Both the position numbers and the translations under genes were made by a program. The notes below the pieces were generated by a model that saw only the letters and a program-made list of their open reading frames with translations, was not told where the DNA came from and ran no database searches. DNA of 64,000 bases. It comes from Paragorgia papillata (lineage: Eukaryota > Cnidaria > Anthozoa > Scleralcyonacea > Coralliidae). How positions within the stretch are numbered: position 1 is the first letter of the stretch; every line of letters starts with the position of its first letter. The stretch lies in contig JAWNZC010000238.1 of the NCBI GenBank assembly GCA_035771165.1, forward strand, positions 2,159,001 through 2,223,000, in the 5' to 3' direction. Shown piece by piece: positions 1 to 11,873 of the stretch.

Positions 1-30
1 GACTTGCGTTCTCGTTTGATTAGGGCTTAA
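1..30. mobile_element. end of a TTAA-flanked MITE (family A), cut by the window edge
   Basis: Positions 1-30 equal the right terminus of the complete elements at 5759-5988 and 11874-12093, including the closing TTAA at 27-30. Confidence 0.7.
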
Positions 31-479
31 GCCTTTTAAATTACAATTGTGTTTTATATCTTACCCTATGAAGTTTTAACTTGCTTCGCTTTTGACCTGC
101 CGTGGCTGACCTTGACTTTGACCCTTCACGAGGATTACGTGATGGTGGTGGTGCAGGCATGGGATAGGTGGCGGGTGGGTAAGGTTTATAATATGGGTTG
201 TAACCGCTGCCCGATATAAGAGAATTAATATCGTCACCATTACTGGACTCGGAAGGAACAACCTAAAGACAGTGAAGTGTAGAAATGTATTTAGAGAAGT
301 AAGACTGCCAGCCGTGTTGCCAAGACTATAGCTTTGTTCACATGGAGGTGGGATAACCCTTCTAGATAACCTATCCTAGTTTCTAAGTCTCTCCCTTCCG
401 GCCATTAGCTTGCCCGCATAGTCGGTTGAGTCCTTGAGCTCAAGCGAGAAGGCCAAGCTACATTCGCAATAGGTCCATG

Positions 480-1156
480 CCACTGATCTCAATAAAACTG
501 GATAGGGCATTCCCTATGACCAGCAGTCAAACATTTCGTGGCAGTCGCCGCTATCTTACGTAGTGGAACATATGACGCATTGCGGCCTTAGAACTTGTTC
601 CCAATCCCAAAGTTGGCTGACATAAGCAATCTTGACGTCAGCACGGTCAGATTATCCGGGGGAGGAATATTAAGAACTCTGTGCCGGGGGAGTCGGAAAA
701 GCCGTAAAGCAAACAACAGATGCCGGTTCGTTTAGTTTTCACTGTTTAACAACAAATACAGTCAAAAGATGGCAAGGGCATTAAGATTACTATAAAATGG
801 ACAATTTAAGACTTGGAGTTGAATTCTTCGTAGATTTTATAGTCTGTTTTTCAGTTTATATTATTGTGAAGTTTCTTCGTTGTCGGCACTGAAGAAAAAC
901 AACGAAATTTAAATGTTTTACAGCTCAGTAATAGAAACAAATGCAAGAAATTAGCATCTTAAACCTTATTGAGTACTTCTTGTGTCCTTACATTCGTTTA
1001 AATTTTTTTTAAATAACTCTTTTTGTCTGTTTTCAATCTACGAATGCTTATGAACTTTAGTGGCGCCCATCTTAGCTAGTGGTCACGTCATCATACATGC
1101 AGCTGGCACGCTAAATTCGGCCCCATGTCCTATCCAGTTTTAATCGAGATCAGTGG
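480..1156. repeat. inverted repeat pair, about 30 bp arms
   Basis: The arm at 480-510 (CCACTGATCTCAATAAAACT...) is the reverse complement of 1125-1156 with few mismatches. The 600 bp between contain no ORF; probably the ends of an old non-autonomous element. The rest of 31-1988 shows only short hairpins (for example 1570-1631). Confidence 0.45.
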
Positions 1157-1988
1157 TCCATAACCCTGGGATCTACCGTGGGAAACGTTTAGTAATAGAC
1201 CTTTCCGTACGAAGCGCGTGGATAACACGTTGAGAGATTTGATTGGCTTTCGGAAAATTTCGGACAAACATTGAACATTCGCCAATCAGATTTGTCAAAA
1301 AGAAAGATCACGTGATCCATTCACTTCACGCGGAAAGGTCTATTGCAGCCCAAAATGGAAATATTTACTTTCAACTTTTGACTGCTGCAGAAGGAAAGCT
1401 AGTGACAGATAAATGAGCCAGACTAGTAGTGACCAGGCTTGTATACGACAGTTCATAATCTCGACTGCGCATCAAAATGACACGTTCTGGCGTCGAGATA
1501 ACATTTATTCCAACCCATAATATCACGCTAAGGAATTCAGTATAACAAATTCAAAAGTGGATCAACTCGTGTTGACCAAGATATCGCTCTCGTTCGCTTT
1601 GCTCACTCGTGAGATATCCTAGTCAACACTCGAAATAAATTTCATATTTCTGCGCATCCATGTATTATTCTCTATATAAAGCTATCTATATACCTTTGGT
1701 ATTAAAGCATAAGTCTTTACAAAGCCTTGAAGTATGTAGTTGACAATTTCGGACTGTATTTGCTTGTATTTCCCTTCTCTTTTTCGGTAGTAACAGTATT
1801 AACAGTAGTAACAGTAAAAGGCCATTTGAGAATTGTTTTACGGTTTTTCCAACTCCCCCGGTAAACTCTTAATACTTTTAAGCCCGCAAGGTACACTGGA
1901 CCTGGGGTACCAATATGGCCGCCATTGGCTTCAAAATGTTTAATGCTGACCATAAGGGATGAGCAATCCAGTTGTATAGACCGGATCA

Positions 1989-2438
1989 GTGAGTGAAAGT
2001 GTTATGAATTTTGCTTGGCGTTCTCGCGCGTGTCCTCAAACGTGGACAAGGAAAGAAGGCATAGAAACTGGGCTGAAAATTACCCTGGTCTATTGCCTTT
2101 TCGCGCACTTCATTTCCATGAACGCTAGAGTGACACTGGAGGGAGAGATTTATCCTATCAACTTTTGCAGAGCTATAAACCTGGCAGCAGAGCTATTTAT
2201 CTTTGGCCATGTAAATTATTGTTTATACAATTTTTTCGTATATAAGCGTTCTCGTTGGTTAGCGGTTCTCACTGGCTTTGTACGATTGCATTCACTCGTT
2301 GTAATGCTCATCTTCGCTAGTTTGTTTTATGACACATCACAAGTCGTACGCAGCATTAATCTGATTAAATCTTACGTTATAGAAAAGCCTTCCAGTGTCT
2401 TCATCGTATCCAAGTTCAGTAGGGGTTATAAGCTGTGA
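1989..2438 (+). other. unassigned 149-codon ORF
   Basis: The longest non-repetitive ORF in the left 24 kb. It has two or three hydrophobic stretches, and a hydrophobic segment followed by NYCLYNFFVYKRSRW is faintly reminiscent of the end of a GPCR TM7 (NPxxY region) without the real motif. No splice context or family match was recognised. It may be a decayed receptor fragment or chance. Confidence 0.15.
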
Positions 2439-2992
2439 AGGTGCAGTTCTTGGTCTTCGTTTGCTTCCTCGTTTTACTCTTTCTCGAGTAGTAAGAAGAG
2501 CCATGGCTGGTTCATCTCCTTTTTTCTCACGATCACTCTAAATAATTGAAAAGAAATAAGTTGCACGTTAAAGTAAATTAAGATAAACTAACTTTATGTA
2601 TACTGGCTGGAAAACCGTATCAGTCATATCTAAACTGTTCTTCCTAGAGGTCCAGTAAGGCCCATTCCTTATTGGTCCAGTGTTACTACAGAAGAAACCC
2701 CGAGTACCCGGAGGAAACCTGCAGTGTTTGGTAGAGTCAAACTGGAAGCACTCTTCTCACATGCGGCCAAGGGCAAATTTTAATCTGATAACTACAGAGT
2801 ACAGAGCTGGAATGAACCCAGCTCGCAGAGGTGAAAGACACGTGCGCTAGAGGTGAAAGACACGTGCACTGGCAACTGTGTCATCAACACTCACATTGAC
2901 AACAAGACTGTGGAGCCTTTTAATATAGAAAACCCGCCAGCAAAAAATTACAATTATCACATGTCAACACTTTTTGTCGACTTATTGGCACG

Positions 2993-3237
2993 CCCAATCT
3001 CGTACCCAGAGCCTGCGCTCCTTTTGTCCAGCGACAAGGACCCATCGGCTCTGACGGAACGAAGTAAAGCAATACGGCGATTGCTATAAATCCACATGGG
3101 CGTTCTCTCGGAAATCGTTCGGAAGTCCAAGTTTTTCTAACTCGACTCTGTGGTTCTCGACACTGTGGTTCCGACCAGAGTCGATGGCTCCTTGTCGCTG
3201 GACAAAAATACCGCAGGCTCTGGGTATGGGATTGTCG
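2993..3237. repeat. foldback element, about 60 bp arms
   Basis: 2993-3052 (CCAGAGCCTGCG... GTCCAGCGACAAGGA) is repeated inverted at 3176-3237 with a small indel; the loop is about 120 bp. The overlapping ORFs are by-products of the palindrome. Confidence 0.55.
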
Positions 3238-3461
3238 GAACGCCAAGATGGAGTTCTTTTGAGAGCGCATGCATGTTGAATGCACTGCATGCTCACCATG
3301 ACGAAACTAGGAGAACCCTGTTCATCATGGTACAGAGTATGGTACAACCGTACAATTCTTAGTAGAAAAACGTGTGTTTTAGCGTTGTATATCACTAATG
3401 TGACTTTTGTTACGTCCTATCAGTTATTTGTAACCTTTCTATAAGTCAATGGGTCAGTCAT

Positions 3462-3742
3462 AGTGATGTTTTTCAGGGGGAACGCGGGGGGAACGGCGTT
3501 CCCCCTAACAAAAATTAAACGTAGTGGAACACCGTTCAACACCACACTATTTTTGCTTTGAGTCCATGAGTGTACTCGTTTTTTAACCAAGTTAGCCAAC
3601 CAGCTAGCCTGAGCCAGGCTTTCATACACCCATAATTAACTTTCGCGACAGGAGCCACGCCCATTTAATTTTACGACCAATGACCACGCCCATTTGACTT
3701 TAGTGAGCGTTCCCCCACTTCTAAAATTTGGAAAACATCACT
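3462..3742. mobile_element. MITE-like element with AGTGATGTTTT ends
   Basis: Terminal AGTGATGTTTT at 3462 and AAAACATCACT ending at 3742, with G- and C-rich subterminal blocks (GGGGGAACG / CGTTCCCCC). TCAGTCA occurs just outside on both sides. Confidence 0.5.
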
Positions 3743-3882
3743 GGTCAGTCAGTCATGAAACTAAACGCTAATTTTATAACACTACCTTCACTCTTTTGAC
3801 CAATTCAACTTTGTACATATCGTCTAATCTCTTCCTTAGGTTGTGCTGTCTTGACCGCTGTAAATAAAACAAATAAACAAGG

Positions 3883-4218
3883 TTTATTATATGGCTTTGT
3901 AATATCCTGAGTTCTGATTGGTCAACGCACGGTCCGTAAAAATGCGTATCCGGACCACGGTCCGTCTTTTTCCGTATCCGGACCGCTGTCCCGGATGTTG
4001 ATTTTGCTTGCGTGAATTTCTAAGGTTTTCACACTAAGTTTGATACAATAATAATCCAAAAACTTGAAATAGCCATATAATAAATGCTTTATTAACCTCG
4101 TTTACTCGGTCTGTACGCGAAAATATCAGACCTCGGTCTTTTTTTGTACGAACCTCGATCGCCTGCGGCTCGGTCCGTACTGTCAAGACGTCGGTCTGAT
4201 ATTTTCCCGTACAGACCT
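3883..4218. repeat. two adjacent inverted-repeat elements
   Basis: TTTATTATATGGCT at 3883 pairs with AGCCATATAATAAA ending at 4084. Immediately after, a hairpin pairs GGTCTGTACGCGAAAATATC (4108) with its counterpart at 4193-4218. Confidence 0.45.
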
Positions 4219-4247
4219 CGTTCTCGGTTAATATAGTATTAATATAT

Positions 4248-4640
4248 TACGGTTACGGTTTGAGCGTGGACACGCGTAATTTGACGACAAAAGTTTCACG
4301 CGGGAAACTAACATGTTGCTAAGCGGAAACTGTAACGTTACTAAGGCCAAACGGTATTGTTTCAATTTGAAACGAGCGCCAAATTTTCAAAGCAAATGTG
4401 GGCATGTTTATAACTCATCTTTATACACAATTAAATCTTCGTCAAGTGAAGCTAAGAACTCCACAATGCTTTTCCGATCGGCCATTACGCTGACAAACCC
4501 CACAACGCGACGTTTGTGCGAAGAAACAATGCCGTTTGGCCTTAGTAACTTCGCAGTTTCCGCTTAGCAACATGTTAGTTTCCCGCGTGAAACGTGTGTT
4601 GTCAAATTACGGGTGTCCACGCTCAAACCGGAACCGTAGT
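4248..4640. mobile_element. MITE with ~115-bp terminal inverted repeats
   Basis: The arm 4248-4365 (CGGTTTGAGCGTGGACAC ... AAGGCCAAACGG) is repeated inverted in 4530-4640 at about 90% identity by eye. The 84-codon ORF inside spans both arms and is not a gene. Confidence 0.65.
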
Positions 4641-5070
4641 ATATAACCAGTATCTTAGCCAGGAATTGCAATTGTCCAAAGTGTAAATTTGGTGCATAAT
4701 ATTCACGGCGAAGAACAGATCCCTCTTAGCGAGGTCTTGGGGCATGCTCCTCAGAAAATGTCTAATTTCGTAAGCCCTAAAACGCGTTTTTGGCCATTCT
4801 TAAGAGATAAATGTTCAAGTTGACAAACTGTGAGGCAAGGATCGTATAGTCTGAAAGCACTAAATGACCAAGGTGTCAAGTGGCGCATTGAACTTTACTG
4901 CATGCGCATCCCACAATTAAGCTTCTCCAAGGGAATATATGAATGGTACACTGTTCTGATTGATCAGAGTCCGAAAGCCGTCAATCTTATAGTTAGCAAA
5001 AGTAAAGTTAAAAGGTGGTAAACTGACAGACTAAACTGCCGAAATTTTTAGCAACGAAAAACGGACGTTT

Positions 5071-5099
5071 CGATTTTCGAGCGGAGCCTTTCATCACAG
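5071..5099 (-). repeat. hammerhead-like motif copy (degenerate)
   Basis: On the - strand: TGTGATGA, then AGGCTCCGCTCGAAAA, in a unit beginning AAAAGGTGGTAAACTG (5011), the same terminal sequence as the elements near 8010, 21762 and 41846. Confidence 0.35.
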
Positions 5100-5152
5100 T
5101 AAAATGTGCCCAAACGCCATCTTTTTCAAATGGCTGCCCAAAATTTACAAAA

Positions 5153-5723
5153 GGGACTTTAAGATGCTAGGACGACGACGGCGGTTAAAACGCAAGATAA
5201 ATTTTACAATTTAAAGAAGTCACGGTTAACTAACTATTATATTTGTTATTTGAAGTACTATTTAAAACATGAGCAGCAGTGTTTTATCAGATATAGAAAT
5301 CAATTTTGAAAATTGAAGTTGTCTGAGCCGCAAAATCGAAGAAAAAGTTCATCGAAAATAGCGAGCGTGTCTCTATCACATATATAGAGACACGTCACGG
5401 TCATGATTTTCCTTTGTGTTTTCCTCATGAATTATTAATGAGTTTTTGAAGCTAGTTTAATGACTTCCAAAACGTCTCAGTATTGCTAAAATCATTATAG
5501 TGTGTTGAAGTCAATGTTAATCAACAGTTCTCATCTTTTGGCCGTTGACGTCGTCCTGAAGATGTGAAAATGGTCTAAGTGGCGTTGTATAAAAAGTGAG
5601 GACAGTGTTGAAATTATTCTTGGGACTAACTGAAAAATATTAATTCTCTTTGTTTTGCAAAAAGAATTCTTTTGTTTAAAGAACGTCGACGTTGAGGTTG
5701 ACGTCGTAGATGTTAAAGTCCCT
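5153..5723. mobile_element. MITE family F copy (AGGGACTTTAA ends)
   Basis: It starts AGGGACTTTAAGATGCTAGG and ends with the inverse TTAAAGTCCCT. The subterminal block GACGTCGTCCTGAAGATGTG is shared with copies at 14587 and 46071. Confidence 0.55.
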
Positions 5724-5758
5724 AAAGACGGTCCAAGACGGCTGACAGGTTGCCTGGC

Positions 5759-5988
5759 TTAAGCCCTAATCAAACGAGAACGCAAGTCATCGCAAGTTGG
5801 CAGTCAGAATTTCTGTGGCGGTCGTTTGAACACCCAAATTAACAAAATAAAGGTTTCATGAGTGTTTTAAACAAGTTTTAACTTTGTCACGGTACATGAT
5901 ATTTTCGGGAAACTATTCAGAGCGGCTGGCTGAGATAGCGTGACTGCCAACTTGCGATGACTTGCGTTCTCGTTTGATTAGGGCTTAA
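5759..5988. mobile_element. complete TTAA-flanked MITE, family A copy 1 (230 bp)
   Basis: TTAA at both edges (5759-5762, 5985-5988). Inverted termini GCCCTAATCAAACGAGAACG... of about 45 bp run through CGCAAGTTGGCAGTCA. The interior is base-for-base the same as the copy at 11874-12093 by eye. TTAA target sites are typical of piggyBac-type transposases; no transposase is present. Confidence 0.8.
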
Positions 5989-6293
5989 GACCATGTAAAT
6001 AAGCGAGTTGCATGATCATGCGCACGCATCATTTTGGCGAGAAACATACATAAAAAGGTGGTGGGAAAAAAATGAAATTTAGTAATTTCTAATACTGTTT
6101 TATGGAAACAACTGAATTTCTTTCAGTTTTTGGACACTTTTTTAAATACATCTGGTCCCAAAAAATAATGCGTGCAAAACATCGTGCAACTACTGGCTTA
6201 TTACCACAAATACGAGAAAACGTTCATGAACATAATCATCAGTTTAAAGTTGTCAGAGCTAAGTTGAAGACAGAATCAAACGATTGTAAAAGC

Positions 6294-6780
6294 TCGCTCA
6301 CACTCAATGAGTAGCCCTTCACACTCATGCTGTTCTGGGGGAGAGGGTTGAGAGGGGCAGGGATTAAGGGAGGCGGGTTGAGAGCGCCAGCGAACGCGAG
6401 AGGCGAGACCAAATTTTCCCCCCGCCCCCCTATTTTCTTCTCGCCTCGTTTAATTTTTTCTCGCCTCTCGTGCGCGCTCTACCGGCGCCTCTCAAGCCTC
6501 TTTCCGCTGCCCCTCTAAACCCTCTCCCCCAGAACGGAACGCCTGCTACGTACGCAGGCTATTACTCATGCAATAAATGCAACTCAACACTCAATGAGTC
6601 TTCACTCACCCTCACTGAGTATAATGAGAGACTACACTCACTCTCCAGCCATTCAATTGAATGGTTAGAGAGTGAGCGAGTGAGTGTAGTCTCATACTCA
6701 GAGTGGGTGAGTGGAGACTCATTGAGTGTTGAGTTGCACTTATTGAGTGTGAGGGGCCACTCATTGAGTGTGAGTGAGCT
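6294..6780. mobile_element. nested inverted-repeat elements (CACTCAATGAGT outer, GTTCTGGGGGAGAGGGTT inner)
   Basis: The outer element has multiple CTCACACTCAATGAGT words at 6296 and 6580-6620, with inverted ACTCATTGAGTGTGAG near 6717-6775. Inside it, GTTCTGGGGGAGAGGGTT (6331) pairs with AACCCTCTCCCCCAGAAC (6519-6536). The 191-codon ORF covering this region is repeat-derived. Confidence 0.6.
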
Positions 6781-7134
6781 TCTAGAATACAAGCGAAAGA
6801 CGTCAGAACCACGCGCAAAGTTTCCTGGGATACTTCTCGCATACACACCTCCATATCCAACGCTTTGTGAACTATTGCCGTTGCTAAGAGATCTCTCACG
6901 TGATCCTGGTGCTCTACCTTTGCCATTTTTAACCGGTATGTTTTCTCGCTTACAATTTTTCCAGATTTGTTCACCTGAGGAGAAAAAAAAATGCAATCAG
7001 TCACCACTTCTTCAAAAAAATAATTCTACCGTAAACAAAACATGATTTAAAATAGAGATACGTTTTGTGAAAACACCACGTAAAATACTAACGGTATTTG
7101 GAAAATCCCAAAAATCACGTACGCTTTTTTTTCT

Positions 7135-7205
7135 ACGCCATCCTGGTAAGTTCCACGGGATAATTTGACCGTTAAAAGTGCCGGTGGAACTTACCAGGAT
7201 GGCGT
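7135..7205. repeat. short perfect hairpin (21-bp arms)
   Basis: CGCCATCCTGGTAAGTTCCA is repeated inverted within 71 bp, arms identical by eye, loop about 28 bp. It is either a very small MITE or an RNA hairpin. 7210-7700 shows only a fragment of the G-rich repeat also seen at 10270. Confidence 0.55.
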
Positions 7206-8009
7206 AATGCTCATTGAGAAAAACGGGACAAGTTTTCACGCGAGTCGGACTTCTGGTTATTCTTTATTCTGTGGCCATGGTGACGGGGCCGCCAAGAGAG
7301 CCCGGGGGAGGGAGCAATTTTCTCCAGGGCCTCATACACTATGGGGCGTCAGAGATTAAGGGCCTTGAAATTGTTTTAAGAATTTTCCAAGAAATCTTTA
7401 GTACAATAAAACGGCCCAACAATATTAGCAGAAAGTAGATTTAGTTGGGGGGTTTTCAAATTTTAATAGCCACAGCCCTCAAAATGCAGGAAATACCCTT
7501 TCAGAGACCAAATAATTTAAAAGTTTTCCGCAGGGCATGCCAGGGATCCCCTAGTAAAGAGGCCTGCACCCAACCATTTCGCCCCGGGCCTCCAGTTGTC
7601 TCTCTACGGGCCTGTGAAGTAAAGGCCTTTATGAAAGTGGTCTATTTTTCTGATCTTTTCTCGTTTATCCGCCATTGCTGGCATTCATGAGTAGAGTGCG
7701 CGTGCGAAATATCTAGTAAGTCAGTAGTAACTAAGTAATTGGCCAAATGCTAAGTTTCCTTGGCTTTAATTTTTAAGACAGGGTTATTCGATCTAGCTAT
7801 ATATTATATATAGATCAGTAATAAGATCAGTAAGCTGAAGCCATACTCACCAGTCCAGATTTTTTCAAATGGTTTTTCATTCTTGTATTGGCGAAGTACC
7901 CTCCCAAGTGAGGATCCTGCAAACTGTTGTAAGACGCCAGAGGACTACAAAAAGAAAGAGAGAGAACTTGAAGATGTATATTAACAAAACGATTATTGAA
8001 TTAGAGTAA

Positions 8010-8110
8010 AGTGAGAAGATGGTAAAACTGCCGAGATTTTTAGCAACGTAATACCAACGTTTCCAGTGAAGACCCAATTTTACTCTGATGAAGGGCTCCG
8101 TTCGAAACCG
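8010..8110 (+). repeat. dispersed repeat with hammerhead-like motif
   Basis: It starts GTGAGAAGATGGTAAAACTGCC and contains CTGATGA-A-GGGC-TCC-GTTC-GAAAC at 8085-8108. Confidence 0.45.
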
Positions 8111-8330
8111 GTAAGGACGTAGCTATATGATTGTATGAACGAATTTTCTGATTAGCCATAAGTATAACTAATCACAATGTTAAAGGCACAATGTCACTAG
8201 GAATGGACGCAAACTTGAAAAACTTCTTGGACAAAAGTTCACGTGGTTACAATTATGGTGAATGTCATACACTCCAAAACTTGGACTAAATAGTCCGTAC
8301 GAAAATCTTTACTTTTTTTACGTTTTAAAG

Positions 8331-8740
8331 GGGATTGGCATTAAAAATTAAGTTTGTCTAATTTGAAAGAACTCATAAAATTGTAATAGAAGATCCTTTA
8401 CAACTTTTTCGTATCTTTCTGCGTTTTCAAGATATTTCAATTTGTTTGATATGTAAATGAGATGGTCTCTGACGTCAGGAGTGGGGTAAAATATTTTCAT
8501 ACAGAGCAAAATCACTTACATATCTAACATGAAATGTTCAGCGTCGCAAGGAGTTTTTATGTGCACAGTTTCAAATGATTTCGCTGAACAAACAAAAAAA
8601 TATTTTACCCCACACCTGACGTCAGAGACCATCTTGAAAACGAAGAGAGATACGAAAAAGTTGTAAAGGATTTTCTATTACAATTTTACGAGTTCTTTCA
8701 AATTAGACAAACTTAAATTTTAGTGCTATTGCTCTTTAAG
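8331..8740. mobile_element. MITE family G copy 1 (long inverted repeats)
   Basis: Arms of about 170 bp: left AATTAAGTTTGTCTAATTTG ... GATGGTCTCTGACGTCAGG, right the inverse (ATTTTACCCCACACCTGACG...). Related copies at 19080-19250, 45460-45935, 50434-51090 and 63880-64000. Confidence 0.65.
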
Positions 8741-9068
8741 AAGAATATTCCATTTCTTTGCACACAAATATAATTTTTGTCTCGCGCAAAACTATCAATC
8801 AAGCGGTAAGTTAATACCCGACGCTGTGCCTTTAATGAATTCCTTCCCATACTCGCTTGTTTACAACCTTTTCATTTTGCTCTATTCAAAAGAATAGAGC
8901 ACTTATATATTGCACTTTTTTACACTCTCGATTACTAAATTCGACTTTTTTGATATCTTAGAAAATAACCAAGGTCTCAGTCTAAATTATCAAGCCTACG
9001 TGAAACGTCTCTCTTCTCTGCATCTAATAGGTGTATTGCATGCTGCAAAAAAGCGATGTTAGAAGTAA

Positions 9069-9583
9069 TAGTTCACACACGAGTAAAGCCCCGCACAGAC
9101 GACCAAGTTTTCCTTGACAAGTTTTTCCTTGAAAAGTTTTATTTGTTCGTGTGCACGACACAAATTGACAAGTTTTTCCTTGACAAGGAGCCTTGTTCAA
9201 AAGCTGGTCATGCCAGCTTTTGAACAAGGAAATTTGTTCGTGTGTATAGTCGTCAAGGAAAACTTGACAAGATCATCTCCTAAGCTTATTACGCGATCAT
9301 TGCCGTCAAGGAAAACTTGTCCAACCGTACACACGAGCAATTATAACTTGTCAAGGAAAATTGTTGGGGAAAAACGTGTTCATCGTACACACGAGCAAGG
9401 AAAGCTACCAAGGAACTTGTCAAGAAAAACTTGGTCGTCTGTGCGGACGGGGCTTAAGTGTTCTAGAACTGAATTTCTAAATACAGAGAAGCGAGTTGAA
9501 AATACGAGGCGCAGTCGAGGTTTTTAACTCGTTTCTCTGTATTTAGAAATTCAGTTCTAGAACAATTACGAGTGTGTGAACTG
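9069..9583. mobile_element. three-layer nested inverted repeat
   Basis: Outer pair GTTCACACACGAGTAA (9071) / TTACGAGTGTGTGAAC (9566-9581). An inner element runs from AAGCCCCGCACAGACGACCA (9087) to its inverse ending at 9457, with many CTTGTCAAGGAAAA words. A second inner hairpin, 9460-9562, has GTTCTAGAACTGAATTTCTA arms. Confidence 0.6.
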
Positions 9584-9831
9584 GCTTCTCTTACGAATCT
9601 ATGTGGCCCAATATATCCTGAGAAATTTAAGATCAAAGTTTAACAAAATCTGGCCGTAATCTTCCTCTTATTTCTAAATACAGAATAACTATTAAATTAT
9701 TTTGTGTTTTTCTCATGAATTGTTAATGAGTTTGAGAATCATAATTCTAGATGTCAAAAAAGCCTCTTCTAATAATTGTTTTAATTTATTAGCAAGAAGT
9801 TCACATGCATGTATCGTGGATGCACAAGCTA

Positions 9832-10240
9832 TTAGTCTCTCACCGCTGAATGTACGTTATGTGAGTAGAGTTGTTGGATAAAGGATAAAGGACTGGGGGC
9901 TAATCATCCTTACTTGCAGCCAGTGGCTGAATTGCGAAGGACGCAGATCAACGTGGCCGTGTCGAGGCATATCAAAGGCGCTCCAAGCAGCCGCCAACGA
10001 CACAGTTCAGACCACGGATCACAGCTAAGATGTTGATTTTATGGAGGGAGGAAAACCGGAGAACCCGGTGAAAAACCCTCGAAGCACAGGAGAGATCAAC
10101 TACAACTCTACTCACATGAGTCCAAGCCCGACAACGGGGTCATTCCCAAGCGGTCACCCATCCAAGTACTAACCCCGTCTAACCGGGCTTAACTTTTGGT
10201 GAGAGGCAGCGCGCCAACAGCACACGCCACCCGTTGGTTA
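9832..10240 (-). mobile_element. 5S-rRNA-derived SINE copy (with a degenerate + copy at 9832-9885)
   Basis: On the - strand at 10235-10140: a GAGAGGCAGCGC-type head, then GGTTAGTACTTGGATGGGTG-ACCG, the 5S rRNA internal promoter C-box region. A unit tail of about 200 bp has GGTTTTCCTCCCTCC. The same unit occurs at 32509, 37628, 53138, 53490 and 59365. Confidence 0.7.
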
Positions 10241-10269
10241 CTAGTTTCCCCAGTTAATTCAACTAGTTC

Positions 10270-10512
10270 CAGGGGCGGATACAGGATTTTTGCAAGGGGG
10301 GTGACTATAAGGTGCTCAGTGTTTCTTTCAGAATATTTAACAAGCTAAGGCGCGGGTGGGGGGGGGGGGACAGGCAATACTTACTACGTGGGGGCAAGGG
10401 AGCGCCGAAGGTGCGACAAACTTCTAGGGGGGTCCGGAGGCGTGCTCCCCCGGAAAATTGAATTTTAGAGTCTGAAATAGCATTTCCTGCATTTTGAGGG
10501 GGGTTTGAAAGA
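10270..10512 (-). repeat. G-rich dispersed repeat (family D)
   Basis: AGGGGGGTCCGGAGGCGTGC ... GGAAAATTGAATTTTAGAG ... CATTTCCTGCATTTTGAGG. The same block is at 7440-7500 (inverse), 27256-27360 and 31260-31390. Confidence 0.5.
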
Positions 10513-10779
10513 GTTTCGAAGGATATAAAATACCAAACAAAATACTCAAATATATGAATACACCATACCATACAAGGCATACATCATGTAGGAGGACATG
10601 TCGTCATTGTCGTGGACTCATGGGGATATCTTTCATAAGTTTTATGTTCCAAAATTACTATGTATATTCAGATTGGGATTATATTATATACTAACCACAC
10701 TATACCAGTATATTGTATACAATACGTCTATATAATCTTGATTCTTACTGTTTGCTCAAATGCTCAAATATCACACGTT

Positions 10780-11243
10780 TGCTTCGGTAAAAATTTTTAA
10801 AATTTTGCGCATAAAGAAATAGGAAATCCTTAAACAACATACTTAGTTTTTAAAAAATTTCATAAGACAGAACTCTTTTTAATCCATTAAGATTATAGCG
10901 AAAAATCTGTCTTGACAACTTCCCCTAATATTTTGCTGTAGTGTTCTAAGTGGGAAAAACTGACCAGATGACAATTTTTAGAAATTTTAACCGAAGAAAA
11001 CTGGAGATATGCGTCTAAATAGACGAAAACCGTGAAAATTTGACAAATTTCAAACGCCATTATTACCATGGTAACAGCAGATATTAGCACTATTCAACAA
11101 ATACTTCATAAGTGTGGTTCTCCTTCTGCAGTTCAGTATACTGAATAATTATGTAATAGTTATTTTAAAGACAGTAACAACCATAGACTATGACTGAACG
11201 TAACAAGCCATGAAAAAACTAAAACTCTAGGGAGCCACCTTAA
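10780..11243 (-). repeat. dispersed repeat (family H), inverse of 37890-38300
   Basis: Shared words in inverse order with 37890-38300: GTTACCATGGTAATAATG, CAGATTTTTCGCTATAA and AGGGAGCCACCTTAAG. Both end in the same AGGGAGCCACC word. Confidence 0.45.
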
Positions 11244-11320
11244 GATATAAATTCTTGCGGATACTACCATGTAAAAATTATTTATTTAGCTGAGCTTTCG
11301 TCCTGTGACGGCGATCGCCC

Positions 11321-11341
11321 CCCCCCCCCCCCCCCCCCCCC
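11321..11341. repeat. poly-C tract next to GGCTACGCCACTG
   Basis: A run of about 21 C, then ACCTGGCTACGCCACTG, the terminal word of the family D element (also at 31650-31665). 11360-11870 shows nothing recognisable. Confidence 0.6.
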
Positions 11342-11873
11342 ACCTGGCTACGCCACTGATCTACAGTATTCACCGACACTGAGGTTATTCACCATTCTGC
11401 AACTTCAAACTACTAAAAACATAATAACCTATTCAATATTTGAAGTTGAGTATGTTCTTAATAATTTTGAGATACAATCGGACCCAGCAGGGGGCATTGA
11501 TATTTGACTGCATTAGCAATGACCGCGTTTCCGTTTCCGTAAGATTCACGAGATTAAGGAGTTAATTAAATAATTTTGCACCAGGCGGACACAAACCTGA
11601 ATATAATTTTAAAAAATTCTTCACACATCAGGTTTATCGTGTTTTGAACCAAATAGAAGTTAAAACGAACGTAATTCCTAGTAATATCTATTACTTACAG
11701 CTTTAATTAACTTTTGAAGACAACTGTAATTATAGTATAAGTGATTTGGCATATCCAACCAATATTCACCTCCACTTCAGTGAATAATTAACTCTATACA
11801 TAATTCGCTGACTATAAGCTCTCGGCAACAGACGGTAGCTCAGAGTTCAGTAGTCAGAACATTGTATTTGGTC

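Noticed and set aside
2853..3395. Overlapping ORFs of 70-121 codons on both strands
   Set aside because: They lie across the arms of a foldback element and mirror each other; no family features.
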